Shown piece by piece: positions 33,864-41,483 of a DNA stretch of 64,000 nt; the first letter of the stretch is position 1, and the number at the start of each line of letters is the position of its first letter. A program made the translations under genes and the position numbers. A model generated the notes under the pieces. The model was not told where the DNA came from and ran no database searches. It saw nothing but the letters and a program-made list of their open reading frames with translations. The stretch comes from an uncultured Eubacteriales bacterium (GTDB lineage: Bacteria > Bacillota > Clostridia > Oscillospirales > Oscillospiraceae), in the NCBI GenBank assembly GCA_900544405.1, contig UQVA01000010.1:4904-68903 (forward strand), read 5' to 3'.

Positions 33864-34556
33864 ATGAACAACGGAACCTTTTACGCCGTGGGCGTCGGCC
33901 CCGGGGACCCGGAATTGCTGACCCGGAAAGCCTGTCGAATCCTGTCAGGCTGCCCGGTGATCGCCGCACCCCGGACCGCTTCCGGGGAAATGCTGGCCCT
34001 GGACATTGCTAAGGGCGCAGTGGACCTGACCGGGAAAGAAATTCTGCCCCTGGAATTTGCCATGGCCCGGCAGGTATCCACCCGGCAAGCAGGCTACCGG
34101 AAAGCGGCGGAGCAGATTGCAGCCGTTCTGGAATCCGGCCGGGATGTGGCCATGGTGAACCTGGGGGACGTGTCCATTTACGCCACCGCCTACTATGTGC
34201 TGGACGTGGTCCGGTCCATGGGCTTCCGGACGGAAATGGTCCCCGGCGTGCCCAGCTTCTGCGCCGTGGCCGCCGCACTGGGCCGGAGCCTGACAGAGCC
34301 GGAGGCCCCCCTGCACGTTTATCCGGCGGGAAAAACCGACCTGGATGCCGCCCTGGCCCAGCCGGGGACGAAAGTCCTGATGAAGTCCGGCAGCACCATG
34401 GCCGCCACGGCCCAGGCCCTGGAACGGCAGGGGCTGGCAGGAAAATCCGCCATGGTAGCCGACTGCGGCCTTCCCACGGAGCAGGTATTCCAAACCATGG
34501 AGAACCTGCCGGAGAAAATCAGCTACTTCGCCACGGTCATTGTGCCGGAAAAGTAA
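33864..34556 (+). CDS. cbiL: Cobalt-precorrin-2 C20-methyltransferase
   Basis: SAM-dependent methylase that acts at C20 early in the corrin pathway. 230 residues: FYAVGVGPGDPELLTRKACRIL, the YRKAAEQIAAVLESGRDVAMVNLGDVSIYATAYY region, MVPGVPSFCAVAAALGRSL and LMKSGSTM, all typical of CbiL/CobI. The ATG at 33864 has TTGGAGA upstream. It is the one ring-synthesis gene placed in the uptake operon, 9 kb from its pathway partners, completing the methyltransferase set (CbiL, H, F, D, E/T) in the window. Confidence 0.94.
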   Translation: MNNGTFYAVGVGPGDPELLTRKACRILSGCPVIAAPRTASGEMLALDIAKGAVDLTGKEILPLEFAMARQVSTRQAGYRKAAEQIAAVLESGRDVAMVNLGDVSIYATAYYVLDVVRSMGFRTEMVPGVPSFCAVAAALGRSLTEPEAPLHVYPAGKTDLDAALAQPGTKVLMKSGSTMAATAQALERQGLAGKSAMVADCGLPTEQVFQTMENLPEKISYFATVIVPEK

Positions 34557-34605
34557 AAAATCCCCGGTGAAAATCAGCATTCTGGCTTTCACCGGGAATT
34601 TTTAT
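34556..34605. terminator. Bidirectional terminator, cbiL / AMP-ligase
   Basis: A ten-base-pair stem (34563-34572 with 34587-34596), AATTTTTAT on plus and an A-run on the other side, between convergent genes. Confidence 0.8.
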
Positions 34606-36050
34606 GCCTTTTGGAGCAATTTTTGAATGGTCTGCTTGTCCGGCTTGCCGGAGGGGGTCAGGGGAATGCTTTCCGTAAGCCAAATTCGGACCGGAATCTC
34701 ATTTTTCGGCAGCTTTTCCGCCAAATCAACCAATAATTCCACCTCGGTCCGGTCGGACACCGCCATGGCCGCCGGGACCTCGCCCTGCTTTGCGTCCGGG
34801 ATGCCCACCACCGCCGCAGCGGACACGCCGGGGACCGAAAGCATGGCTTCCTCAATGCGCCGAGCGGACAGGTTCACGCCGTTGCGGATGATGATCTCTT
34901 TGATGCGACCGGTAATGTGCAGGATGCCGTCCCCGTCCAGATAGCCCAGGTCCCCGGTGTGCAGGAAGCCATCGGCATCAATGGCGGCTCTCGTGGCCTC
35001 CGGGTCCCGGAAGTAGCCCAGCATCCGGCTGGCGCCCTGGACGGTGATCTCGCCTTGTTCTCCGGGTTCCACTTTCCTGCCATCCGGCCCGACGATCTCC
35101 ACCCGACTCAGGGGGTAAATATGCCCCACACCGCCGATGCGCTTTTCCAGAGGGTCCGCCGCGCTGCTGATGCTGATGCTCACGCACTCGCTCATGCCGT
35201 AGGCGTTCAGCAGCTTCATGCCCAGCTTGGCCTCAATGTCCCGAATCTCCCGGACCGTGCAGGGGCTGCCGCCGATAAAACCCACCCGGAGGGTGGAAAC
35301 ATCGTAGTCCCCGGCCTTTTCGGCCATGGCCTTATACAAACTCGGCACGCCGTTCATCCGGGTCACGCCGAAGGTCTCCACGCAGCGAAGGGCAGCGTCC
35401 GCCGAAACGATTTCCGGGAACAGAATGGCATAGTCCAGAATCAGGCTCCCGAACAGCAGCACCTGGCCGAAAATGTGAAACAGGGGCAAAATCCCCAGGG
35501 CCAGGTCTCCCGGCACATAATCCCCGAACGCCGCAGCGTCCACCAGATTGTTGACGATGTTATACTGACTCAGGACCACGGTTTTCGTCTTGCCCGTGGA
35601 GCCGGAGGTGGAAATGAGCACCGCCGGGGCCATGGCGTCCTGCTTCGGCGCAGCGAAGGGCCGGTCCGATTCCGTCAAAGGCCGCTCCGTGCCGTCATTC
35701 CGAATCAGCACCCAATGGCCCGTTTCGTCTGTCAGATACCCGTCCAGCCCGGCAAGATCGCCCCCTGCCAGATAGGTTTCCTTGGTGGCGTGGGGGTCCG
35801 TCAGCAGCGCCGCCGCCCCCAGGGTCAGCAAGGCAAACTCCACCAGTGCTGCCGAAGCGGTCCGGGGGAACCGGAGGGCCAGAACGTCCCCCGCCCGGAC
35901 CCCCAGATCCTGCAAGCCTGCGGCCATGGCGTCCACTTTGGCTTTGGCCTGTCCACAGGTCAGGGACTCCCCGGAATCATCCCGGAAAAGTGGCTGATCT
36001 TTGGTTTTTTCATTCAAATATTCATAAATGGTTTTCGTGCTGGGCTCCAT
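34602..36050 (-). CDS. AMP-forming acyl/aryl-CoA ligase, class I adenylate-forming
   Basis: Activates a carboxylic acid as its adenylate and then as a thioester. 482 residues. The P-loop-like motif is VLISTSGSTGKTKTVVLSQYN (about 150-170), with NAYGMSECVSISIS, HTGDLGYLDGDGILHITGR, the hinge KEIIIRNGVNLSARRIEE, and the catalytic lysine in TPSGKPDKQTI at the C-terminus. It is shorter than most acetyl-CoA synthetases and close to aryl/acyl ligases (4-coumarate or o-succinylbenzoate ligase size). Last gene of a three-gene minus-strand operon. Substrate unknown; the GH3 enzyme upstream hints at glycoside-derived acids. Confidence 0.88.
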   Translation of the reverse strand: MEPSTKTIYEYLNEKTKDQPLFRDDSGESLTCGQAKAKVDAMAAGLQDLGVRAGDVLALRFPRTASAALVEFALLTLGAAALLTDPHATKETYLAGGDLAGLDGYLTDETGHWVLIRNDGTERPLTESDRPFAAPKQDAMAPAVLISTSGSTGKTKTVVLSQYNIVNNLVDAAAFGDYVPGDLALGILPLFHIFGQVLLFGSLILDYAILFPEIVSADAALRCVETFGVTRMNGVPSLYKAMAEKAGDYDVSTLRVGFIGGSPCTVREIRDIEAKLGMKLLNAYGMSECVSISISSAADPLEKRIGGVGHIYPLSRVEIVGPDGRKVEPGEQGEITVQGASRMLGYFRDPEATRAAIDADGFLHTGDLGYLDGDGILHITGRIKEIIIRNGVNLSARRIEEAMLSVPGVSAAAVVGIPDAKQGEVPAAMAVSDRTEVELLVDLAEKLPKNEIPVRIWLTESIPLTPSGKPDKQTIQKLLQKA

Positions 36051-36068
36051 AGTCCCCCGCCTTTCCGA

Positions 36069-36638
36069 TTATTCTTCTTTCTTGGCTTCCCCTTCCGGGA
36101 AGATGATCTTATTCACGAAGAAGAAAATCACCATGCTCACGCCGCCGTTCAGGACGGTGGTGCCGATGTTGTAGAGCCACGGGGCCACGAAATGTCCGGC
36201 CACCGCCGCCCACACGCAATTGATGGAGTTCACGATGCAGGTGACGATGCAAAATGCAATAATGTACCACATCCCCTGATAGGCCATGTTGCCCTTGCTG
36301 CGGAACACGAAGCTGCGCTGAATGAAGAAGTTGATGACCTCGCCGATGACCATAGCAATCATGTAGGCGGTGAAGTAGGCCACGCCGCCCTGGTCCGCAC
36401 CGTAGCCGATGATGTACCACTTGAAGGGGATGCCGAACAGGGTCACATCAATGCCAGGGAAGCCGAAGTCCCGGTTGCCCAGGTAGGCAAAGGCAGCGGG
36501 CAGGAAGGTCAGAAGCAGGTATTTAAAGACCGTGATGAGATTGCTGACGATGACGAACAGGCCGCCCTCCCGGATCCATTTGGATGCGGCGGGGTGCTTT
36601 TCTGCGAAGCGGCTCCAAAGGGAAGTTATTTTATTCAT
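36069..36638 (-). CDS. GtrA-like membrane protein
   Basis: 189 residues with four hydrophobic segments (about 25-50, 85-108, 122-145, 150-172) and the family-type stretch INFFIQRSFVFRSKG in the middle, followed by a basic-acidic tail. GtrA-like proteins are thought to flip lipid-linked sugars (bactoprenol-glucose) or otherwise serve surface polysaccharide glycosylation. Its start overlaps the GH3 gene by eight bases, so the two are translationally coupled, and the AMP-ligase follows 18 bases later. Confidence 0.75.
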   Translation of the reverse strand: MNKITSLWSRFAEKHPAASKWIREGGLFVIVSNLITVFKYLLLTFLPAAFAYLGNRDFGFPGIDVTLFGIPFKWYIIGYGADQGGVAYFTAYMIAMVIGEVINFFIQRSFVFRSKGNMAYQGMWYIIAFCIVTCIVNSINCVWAAVAGHFVAPWLYNIGTTVLNGGVSMVIFFFVNKIIFPEGEAKKEE

Positions 36639-39042
36639 GTTCCAGTGCCTCCAGCTGTTTGATAAATTTTTTGTTTGCGCTCTGATTCCGGAAGAAGTCG
36701 GCGATGACCTTGCCCAGGCCCTTCCAGAAGTGGCCGTTGACCATCCGCAGAATGTCCGCTACCATCTTCTCATCCACCATGCCGCCGGCCATTTTCGCCA
36801 TGGCCCGGAAGGGCATATTGTAGATAAAGAGGATGTTCAGATCCGGCTTGCCCTTCTTTTCGGACTTGTCCTTCAGGTGCTTGAGGATTTTATAGGCAAA
36901 CCGGGCCACGGCACCCTTGGCATAGGAAAGCTGGCAAATGGCGTCGTTCTCCGTCAGCAGGCCGTTCCAGCTGCCGTCGGGAATGGGGCGGCCCAGAATG
37001 GCTTCAAATTCTCCGTCCGTGACTTGATTCACCTGGGTGGAGCAATAATGGGGCAGGTCCCCGTAAGGCGCCGGGGCCTTGGTCCCGGCCAGGGTCAGCT
37101 TGCCCTCCAGCTTCACCTCCGCTACGCTGGCGGCAACGGTCAAGGTGTACTCCCCGGCTTCCACCTCCCAGCGGTTGGTTTTCACGTTGAAATACCGGAA
37201 CGCCTTGTCGTCCAGAGGAATTTCCACAACTTTGCTTTCTCCCGCTTTCAGAAACACCTTTGCAAAGCCCTTCAATTCCTTTTTGGGCCGGAAAATGTCC
37301 TTTCCCGGTGCGGACACATACAGCTGAGCCACCTCGGCCCCGTCCAGCTTGCCGGTGTTGGTCAGGGTAAATGTGACCTTTTCCTCGGAAACCGTCAGGT
37401 CGGAGTAGGCGAAGGTCGTGTAGCTGAGGCCGTAGCCGAAGGGATACCGGACCGGAACACCCGCCGTATCATAATACCGGTAGCCAACATACACGCTCTC
37501 CCGGTATTCCGCCGTGCGCTCCTTGCTGGGGAAGTAATTATAAGCAGGGGTATCTTCCAGATTTTCCGGCCAGGTCTCGTTCAGCTTGCCGCTGGGGGTC
37601 TCGTTGCCCAGCAGCACATCCGCCATGGCCTCGGCCCCGGCCTGTCCGCCCAAGTAGCCATGGAGAATGGCCCGGCAGTTGTCCAGACGGGGAATGCGGA
37701 AGGGCGCGCCGCCGGAAAGCAGGAAGATGATATTGGAATTGGCCTTGCCAACCTCCTCGATCAGGTCCAGCTGGCCCTGGGAAAGCTCCAGATGGGACCG
37801 GTCCAGACCCTCGGACTCGGCAATTTCGTCCAGACCGATGCACAGGAGAACCACTTCCGCCTGCTTTGCCAGCTTCACCGCCGCCTGGATAAGGTCCGGC
37901 TGGGCCTTGGGGTCCGTACGGGAGTAGCCGGGGGCGCAGCCCAGCAGGTCCACCCCCTGGGCCATCAAAACATCCTGCAAATTGGAAAGCCGTGTGGGGT
38001 TCACCATACTGGAACCGGCACCCTGATACCGGGGATTTGCGCCGAAATCCCCAATCAGGGCCACATTTTTGCGAATTTCCAGGGGCAGAATGCCGTCGTT
38101 CTCCAGCAGGACGATGGACCCGGCGGCGCACTTCCGGGCAACGGCATGATGGGCCTCCCGGTCAAATTCCCTGGGTGCTTTCGCCAGGGCGGCGCTGGTG
38201 GACCGGACCACCGGCAGCAGCTCCGCCAGCCGGGCATCCAGCACGGATTCAGAAACACGGCCCTCCCGGACCGCCTGAACCAGATCCCGGGCCAGGTTGG
38301 CACCGGGGGCGGGCATCACCAGGTCGGACCCGGCCTTCACGCCGGCCACATGGTCATTATCGCCGCCCCAGTCCGTGACCACCATACCGTCAAAGCCCCA
38401 GTCGGACCGGAGAATGTCCTGCAAAAGATGAGGGTTTTCGTTGGCGTAGGTGCCGTTGACCTGGTTGTAGCTGGACATGATGGCCTTGGGGCGACCTTCT
38501 TTTACGGCGATCTCAAAGCCAGTAAGATAAATTTCCCGCAGCGTCCGCTCGTCCACCACGCTGTCCATGCTCATGCAGCGCAGTTCCTGAGAATTCACCG
38601 CAAAGTGCTTGGGACAGGCGGCCACGCCGTTGGCTTGAATGCCCCGGATGTAGGCGGCGGCCATTTTGCCGGCTAAATAGGGGTCCTCGGAGAAATACTC
38701 GAAGTCCCGGCCGCACAGGGGACTGCGCTTGATGTTCAGTCCCGGTCCCAGCACCACATTCACGCCGTTGGCGGCGGCTTCCTCCCCCAGGGCCTTGCCC
38801 AGTTCCTCGCCCAGAGCAGAGTCCCAGGAGTTGGCCATGGTGGCTGCCGTGGGGAAGCAGGTAGCCTTTACGGAGGCCCCCAGGCCCAGATGGTCGCCCT
38901 TTTCCGCCTGCTTGCGCAGGCCGTGGGGACCGTCGGACAGGAACATGGCCGGAATTCCGGCGTGCTGCACCTGCCGGGTAGTCCAGGTGGTCCAGCCCTG
39001 CAGCAGCGCCGCTTTTTCTTCCAGCGTCAGCTTTTCGTTCAT
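36631..39042 (-). CDS. Glycoside hydrolase family 3 beta-glycosidase
   Basis: 803 residues, no signal peptide, so cytoplasmic. The N-terminal TIM-barrel domain has LSDGPHGLRKQ, LNIKRSPLCGRDFEYFSEDPYLAGKMA, the substrate-binding KHFAVNSQE (K145, H146) and the nucleophile D224 in GMVVTDWGGD. The alpha/beta domain contains the acid-base region (around LLCIGLDEIAESEGLDRSHLEL), and a fibronectin-III-like domain follows (YPFGYGLSYTTFAY, VAQLYVS, LKGFAKVFL). About 130 extra residues form a helical tail. Start 39042 (MNEKLTLEEK) is chosen for homology and the GGAGG about 11 bases upstream. Sugar specificity cannot be read from sequence. Confidence 0.92.
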   Translation of the reverse strand: MNEKLTLEEKAALLQGWTTWTTRQVQHAGIPAMFLSDGPHGLRKQAEKGDHLGLGASVKATCFPTAATMANSWDSALGEELGKALGEEAAANGVNVVLGPGLNIKRSPLCGRDFEYFSEDPYLAGKMAAAYIRGIQANGVAACPKHFAVNSQELRCMSMDSVVDERTLREIYLTGFEIAVKEGRPKAIMSSYNQVNGTYANENPHLLQDILRSDWGFDGMVVTDWGGDNDHVAGVKAGSDLVMPAPGANLARDLVQAVREGRVSESVLDARLAELLPVVRSTSAALAKAPREFDREAHHAVARKCAAGSIVLLENDGILPLEIRKNVALIGDFGANPRYQGAGSSMVNPTRLSNLQDVLMAQGVDLLGCAPGYSRTDPKAQPDLIQAAVKLAKQAEVVLLCIGLDEIAESEGLDRSHLELSQGQLDLIEEVGKANSNIIFLLSGGAPFRIPRLDNCRAILHGYLGGQAGAEAMADVLLGNETPSGKLNETWPENLEDTPAYNYFPSKERTAEYRESVYVGYRYYDTAGVPVRYPFGYGLSYTTFAYSDLTVSEEKVTFTLTNTGKLDGAEVAQLYVSAPGKDIFRPKKELKGFAKVFLKAGESKVVEIPLDDKAFRYFNVKTNRWEVEAGEYTLTVAASVAEVKLEGKLTLAGTKAPAPYGDLPHYCSTQVNQVTDGEFEAILGRPIPDGSWNGLLTENDAICQLSYAKGAVARFAYKILKHLKDKSEKKGKPDLNILFIYNMPFRAMAKMAGGMVDEKMVADILRMVNGHFWKGLGKVIADFFRNQSANKKFIKQLEALEHE

Positions 39043-39412
39043 GTGATATGCGCTCCTCCCGATGATTTTTGCAAAAGAGCGGTACACCTACCGCCCGGAT
39101 TTGTTCCCAGTGTACAATAATCGCCGGCGGCCTGTCAAACGCATTGCCACATACGGCAAGAAATCCGGTACAAACGGCAAGCTGCACCGCCTGTTCCGGG
39201 GGGAATTTGGAAGGAACGGAACGGCCGTTTTCCCGCTCTTTCGGCAAAAACGCCCCGCTCCCGAAGGAGCAGGGCGGAATCGCAACGGGGGATTTTTCAC
39301 GGAACCCCTTTTCCGATAAGAAATAGGATGCTTTTTCCTGGGTTCTGTGATATAATGAGGAAAAATAAAGCTGCGAGGCGTTTCGCCCGCTTTTCCTGAA
39401 AGAGAGTTCTAT
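39043..39412. other. 370-base intergenic region between divergent genes
   Basis: Holds a possible minus-strand promoter for the GH3 operon (TTGACA 39138-39133, 18 bases, TACACT 39114-39109), a GC-rich hairpin at 39251-39274 with an A-run on its left (terminator-like on minus, but with no gene to end), and a TATAAT at 39351-39356 for the phosphatase gene, without a good -35. Several overlapping short open frames lack ribosome-binding sites and are not credible genes. Confidence 0.5.
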
Positions 39413-39844
39413 ATGGTCAAGATCCTTTTCGTCTGCCACGGCAACATCTGCCGGTCGCCCATGGCGGAATTTATTCTCAAAGATATGGCCCAACGGGCCG
39501 GGGTTGGGCAAAATTTTGAAGTGGCCTCGGCGGCGGTGAGCCGGGAGGAGTTGGGCAACCCGGTCTATCCCCCCGCACGGCGGGAGTTGGCCAAGCACGG
39601 CATTTCCTGTGCCGGAAAGACCGCCCGGCAGGTGACTCCGGCGGACTACGCCGATTACGACCGCATTTACTACATGGACCGCAGCAACGCCCGGTATCTG
39701 GCCCGGATGCTCCCTGCCGACCCGGAAAAAATCCGGCCCCTGCTGGACCGGGACGTAGCCGACCCCTGGTACACCGGTGACTTTTCCGCCACTTGGGCGG
39801 ACCTGGTGGAAGGGTGCAGCGCCATTCTGGAGGAATTCAAATGA
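39413..39844 (+). CDS. Low-molecular-weight protein-tyrosine phosphatase
   Basis: 143 residues. The active-site loop CHGNICRS is at 8-15 (nucleophile C8, R14), and the general acid is D117 in the DPWY motif, both family-defining. It removes phosphate from protein tyrosines or, in some bacteria, from arginines or polysaccharide-export kinases. AAAGAGAG lies about 10 bases before ATG 39413. Its stop overlaps the start of the DUF2284 gene, so the pair is an operon. Confidence 0.95.
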   Translation: MVKILFVCHGNICRSPMAEFILKDMAQRAGVGQNFEVASAAVSREELGNPVYPPARRELAKHGISCAGKTARQVTPADYADYDRIYYMDRSNARYLARMLPADPEKIRPLLDRDVADPWYTGDFSATWADLVEGCSAILEEFK

Positions 39845-40383
39845 TGGACAAAAACCGCCTGGAACAGGCGCTTTCCGAACTTCCCCTGTATATTTACAGC
39901 GATATTGACCCGAAAAGCCTTGAATTTGCCCAGCGGGTCCGGTACATCTGCGAGCACGACTGCCCCATGTATGGCAAAAGCTGGGCCTGCCCTCCGGGGG
40001 TTGGCAGCGTGGAAAGCTGCAAACAGAAGTGTGAACGATACGCCAACTGCCTGCTCATTGGGACCATCACCGAAGTCCCCGACATTGCGGACACCCAGGC
40101 CTGTCTGGCCACCCGGCCAGCACACGAAAAAGTCACCAATCAGGTCCGGGACCTGTTCCGGGAGCAGGGGGTGGAGCCTTATGTGCTGTCCACGGAGTCC
40201 TGCGCCATCTGCGAGCGCTGCGCCTATCTGGACGGACTGCCCTGCCGCCTGCCAGGGAAAATGCACCCCTGCGTGGAGAGCCACGGCATCAACATCCTGC
40301 CCACTCTGGAGACCCTGGGGGTCCCCTTCCAGTACGGGGAAAACGTGGTCAGTTGGTTCTCGCTGCTTTTTTATAATGACTGA
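39841..40383 (+). CDS. Cysteine-rich DUF2284 predicted metal-binding protein
   Basis: 180 residues with about a dozen cysteines, many clustered: CEHDCPMYGKSWACPP, CKQKCERYANC, and TESCAICERCAYLDGLPCRLPGKMHPC. The pattern matches DUF2284, a predicted Fe-S or metal-binding family of unknown role common in Clostridia. The start at 39841 (ATGATG) overlaps the phosphatase stop by four bases. The ending VVSWFSLLFYND is typical. I infer a redox or metal-sensing role only from the cysteines. Confidence 0.85.
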   Translation: MMDKNRLEQALSELPLYIYSDIDPKSLEFAQRVRYICEHDCPMYGKSWACPPGVGSVESCKQKCERYANCLLIGTITEVPDIADTQACLATRPAHEKVTNQVRDLFREQGVEPYVLSTESCAICERCAYLDGLPCRLPGKMHPCVESHGINILPTLETLGVPFQYGENVVSWFSLLFYND

Positions 40384-40425
40384 AAAAATCGCCGTCCGAA
40401 CAATTTCGGATGGCGATTCGCTTAT
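40384..40425. terminator. Bidirectional terminator, DUF2284 / exonuclease
   Basis: Stem 40388-40400 with 40404-40416 (one G-U), A-run on the left and CGCTTATTTC on the right, between convergent genes. Confidence 0.75.
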
Positions 40426-41405
40426 TTCGATGTTTTCTCCCCGGAACGGCGGCGATAGCGGCGACGGCGGGGCCGGGGTGCTTCCGGCTGGGCCTTGTCC
40501 GCACGGCGGGCGTAGGCCTCGGCAGCCTGGGAATCCGCCTCATAGGTCAGGCGGCTGACACGGACCGTGCCGTCCTCCCGGTCGGAAATACGGACCCGGA
40601 TGAGGAATTTCCCATGGTCCGGGCAGGCGGCCAGGTCCATATACCGGTGTCCCGGCTGGGCAAACCAGCGGGAACCCAGCATCTGCCGCTGGCAAATGGG
40701 GCATTTATTCTCCGAAGTGGCCATAGCAGACAATGCCTGCTCCCGGCTCTCGTAGCCATAGTAGACCTTCCGGGCGATACAGCCGGGCAACTCCGCTCCG
40801 TGGAAGCCGTCCTCATGGCTTTTCAGGGCCCGTCCGTACTCCCGGATGCCCCGTTCCAGGTCCAGCCGGGCGCAAATGAGGGCCGTATGGTACGCATCCC
40901 CCAAAGCGTCATGGGCCGGGCGGGTGCTTTCGATGCCGAACATCTCCATGGCGGTCTTTAACGCCTTCTGGGCGGTGGAGCCGTCGGTCTGGGCGTTGAA
41001 AATCATCTGGGCATTGTACCAGCGTTCGGTCCAACCCTCCGGCAGGTCGAAAAGCCGCAGATTTTCCCGCAAAATCATAATATCGTCGAAGCCCCAGGTC
41101 AGAAACACCGGGTCCTCCCCGCACCAGGTCTCAAAATGCTCCATGGCCTCCGGGAAGGGGATGCCTTCCTCTTTGAGCCGGGTCTCCTTGATGCCGGTAA
41201 GCTTGCTGACCCGCTTATTTAATTTCCGGTAGAATTTCGGCCGCACCATCACCTGAAATTCATCCGCCACCTGCCGGTCCGCCGTTAAGCGCACGGCACC
41301 GATCTGAATGATCTCCCCACGGATGGACACGGGCAGAACTTTTTTGGCGGAGGGAGAGCCGGGCCAGGGCTGATTCCACTCCATATCCAGCACAATATAA
41401 TTCAT
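40422..41405 (-). CDS. DnaQ-like DEDDh 3'-5' exonuclease with zinc ribbon and Arg-rich tail
   Basis: 327 residues. Exo I is YIVLDMEWN (D7, E9); ExoII lies in TWGFDDIMIL; Exo III is HDALGDAYHT, giving the DEDDh set, so it is an active exonuclease for RNA or DNA. Residues about 235-275 hold a CPICQ...CPDHG zinc-ribbon-like segment, and the tail (PRPRRRRYRRRSG) is strongly basic, likely binding nucleic acid. Start 41405 (MNYIVLD) is chosen over 41426 because AAAGAGG precedes it by 10 bases. Close to the KapD/sporulation inhibitor type of exonuclease, but the exact substrate is unknown. Confidence 0.85.
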   Translation of the reverse strand: MNYIVLDMEWNQPWPGSPSAKKVLPVSIRGEIIQIGAVRLTADRQVADEFQVMVRPKFYRKLNKRVSKLTGIKETRLKEEGIPFPEAMEHFETWCGEDPVFLTWGFDDIMILRENLRLFDLPEGWTERWYNAQMIFNAQTDGSTAQKALKTAMEMFGIESTRPAHDALGDAYHTALICARLDLERGIREYGRALKSHEDGFHGAELPGCIARKVYYGYESREQALSAMATSENKCPICQRQMLGSRWFAQPGHRYMDLAACPDHGKFLIRVRISDREDGTVRVSRLTYEADSQAAEAYARRADKAQPEAPRPRRRRYRRRSGEKTSK

Positions 41406-41483
41406 AGCCGCAACCTCTTTACACATTCTCTCCCTATCCTATCACATTCCGGGGGAAGTGTAAACAGGAAGTTCCGAAAAAGC

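Noticed and set aside
36532..38676. 714-codon open frame on plus opposite the GH3 gene
   Set aside because: Shadow of a clearly identified glycosidase.
39062..39326. Small open frames in the gap between GH3 and the phosphatase
   Set aside because: Three overlapping frames in different phases, none with a ribosome-binding site or recognisable sequence.
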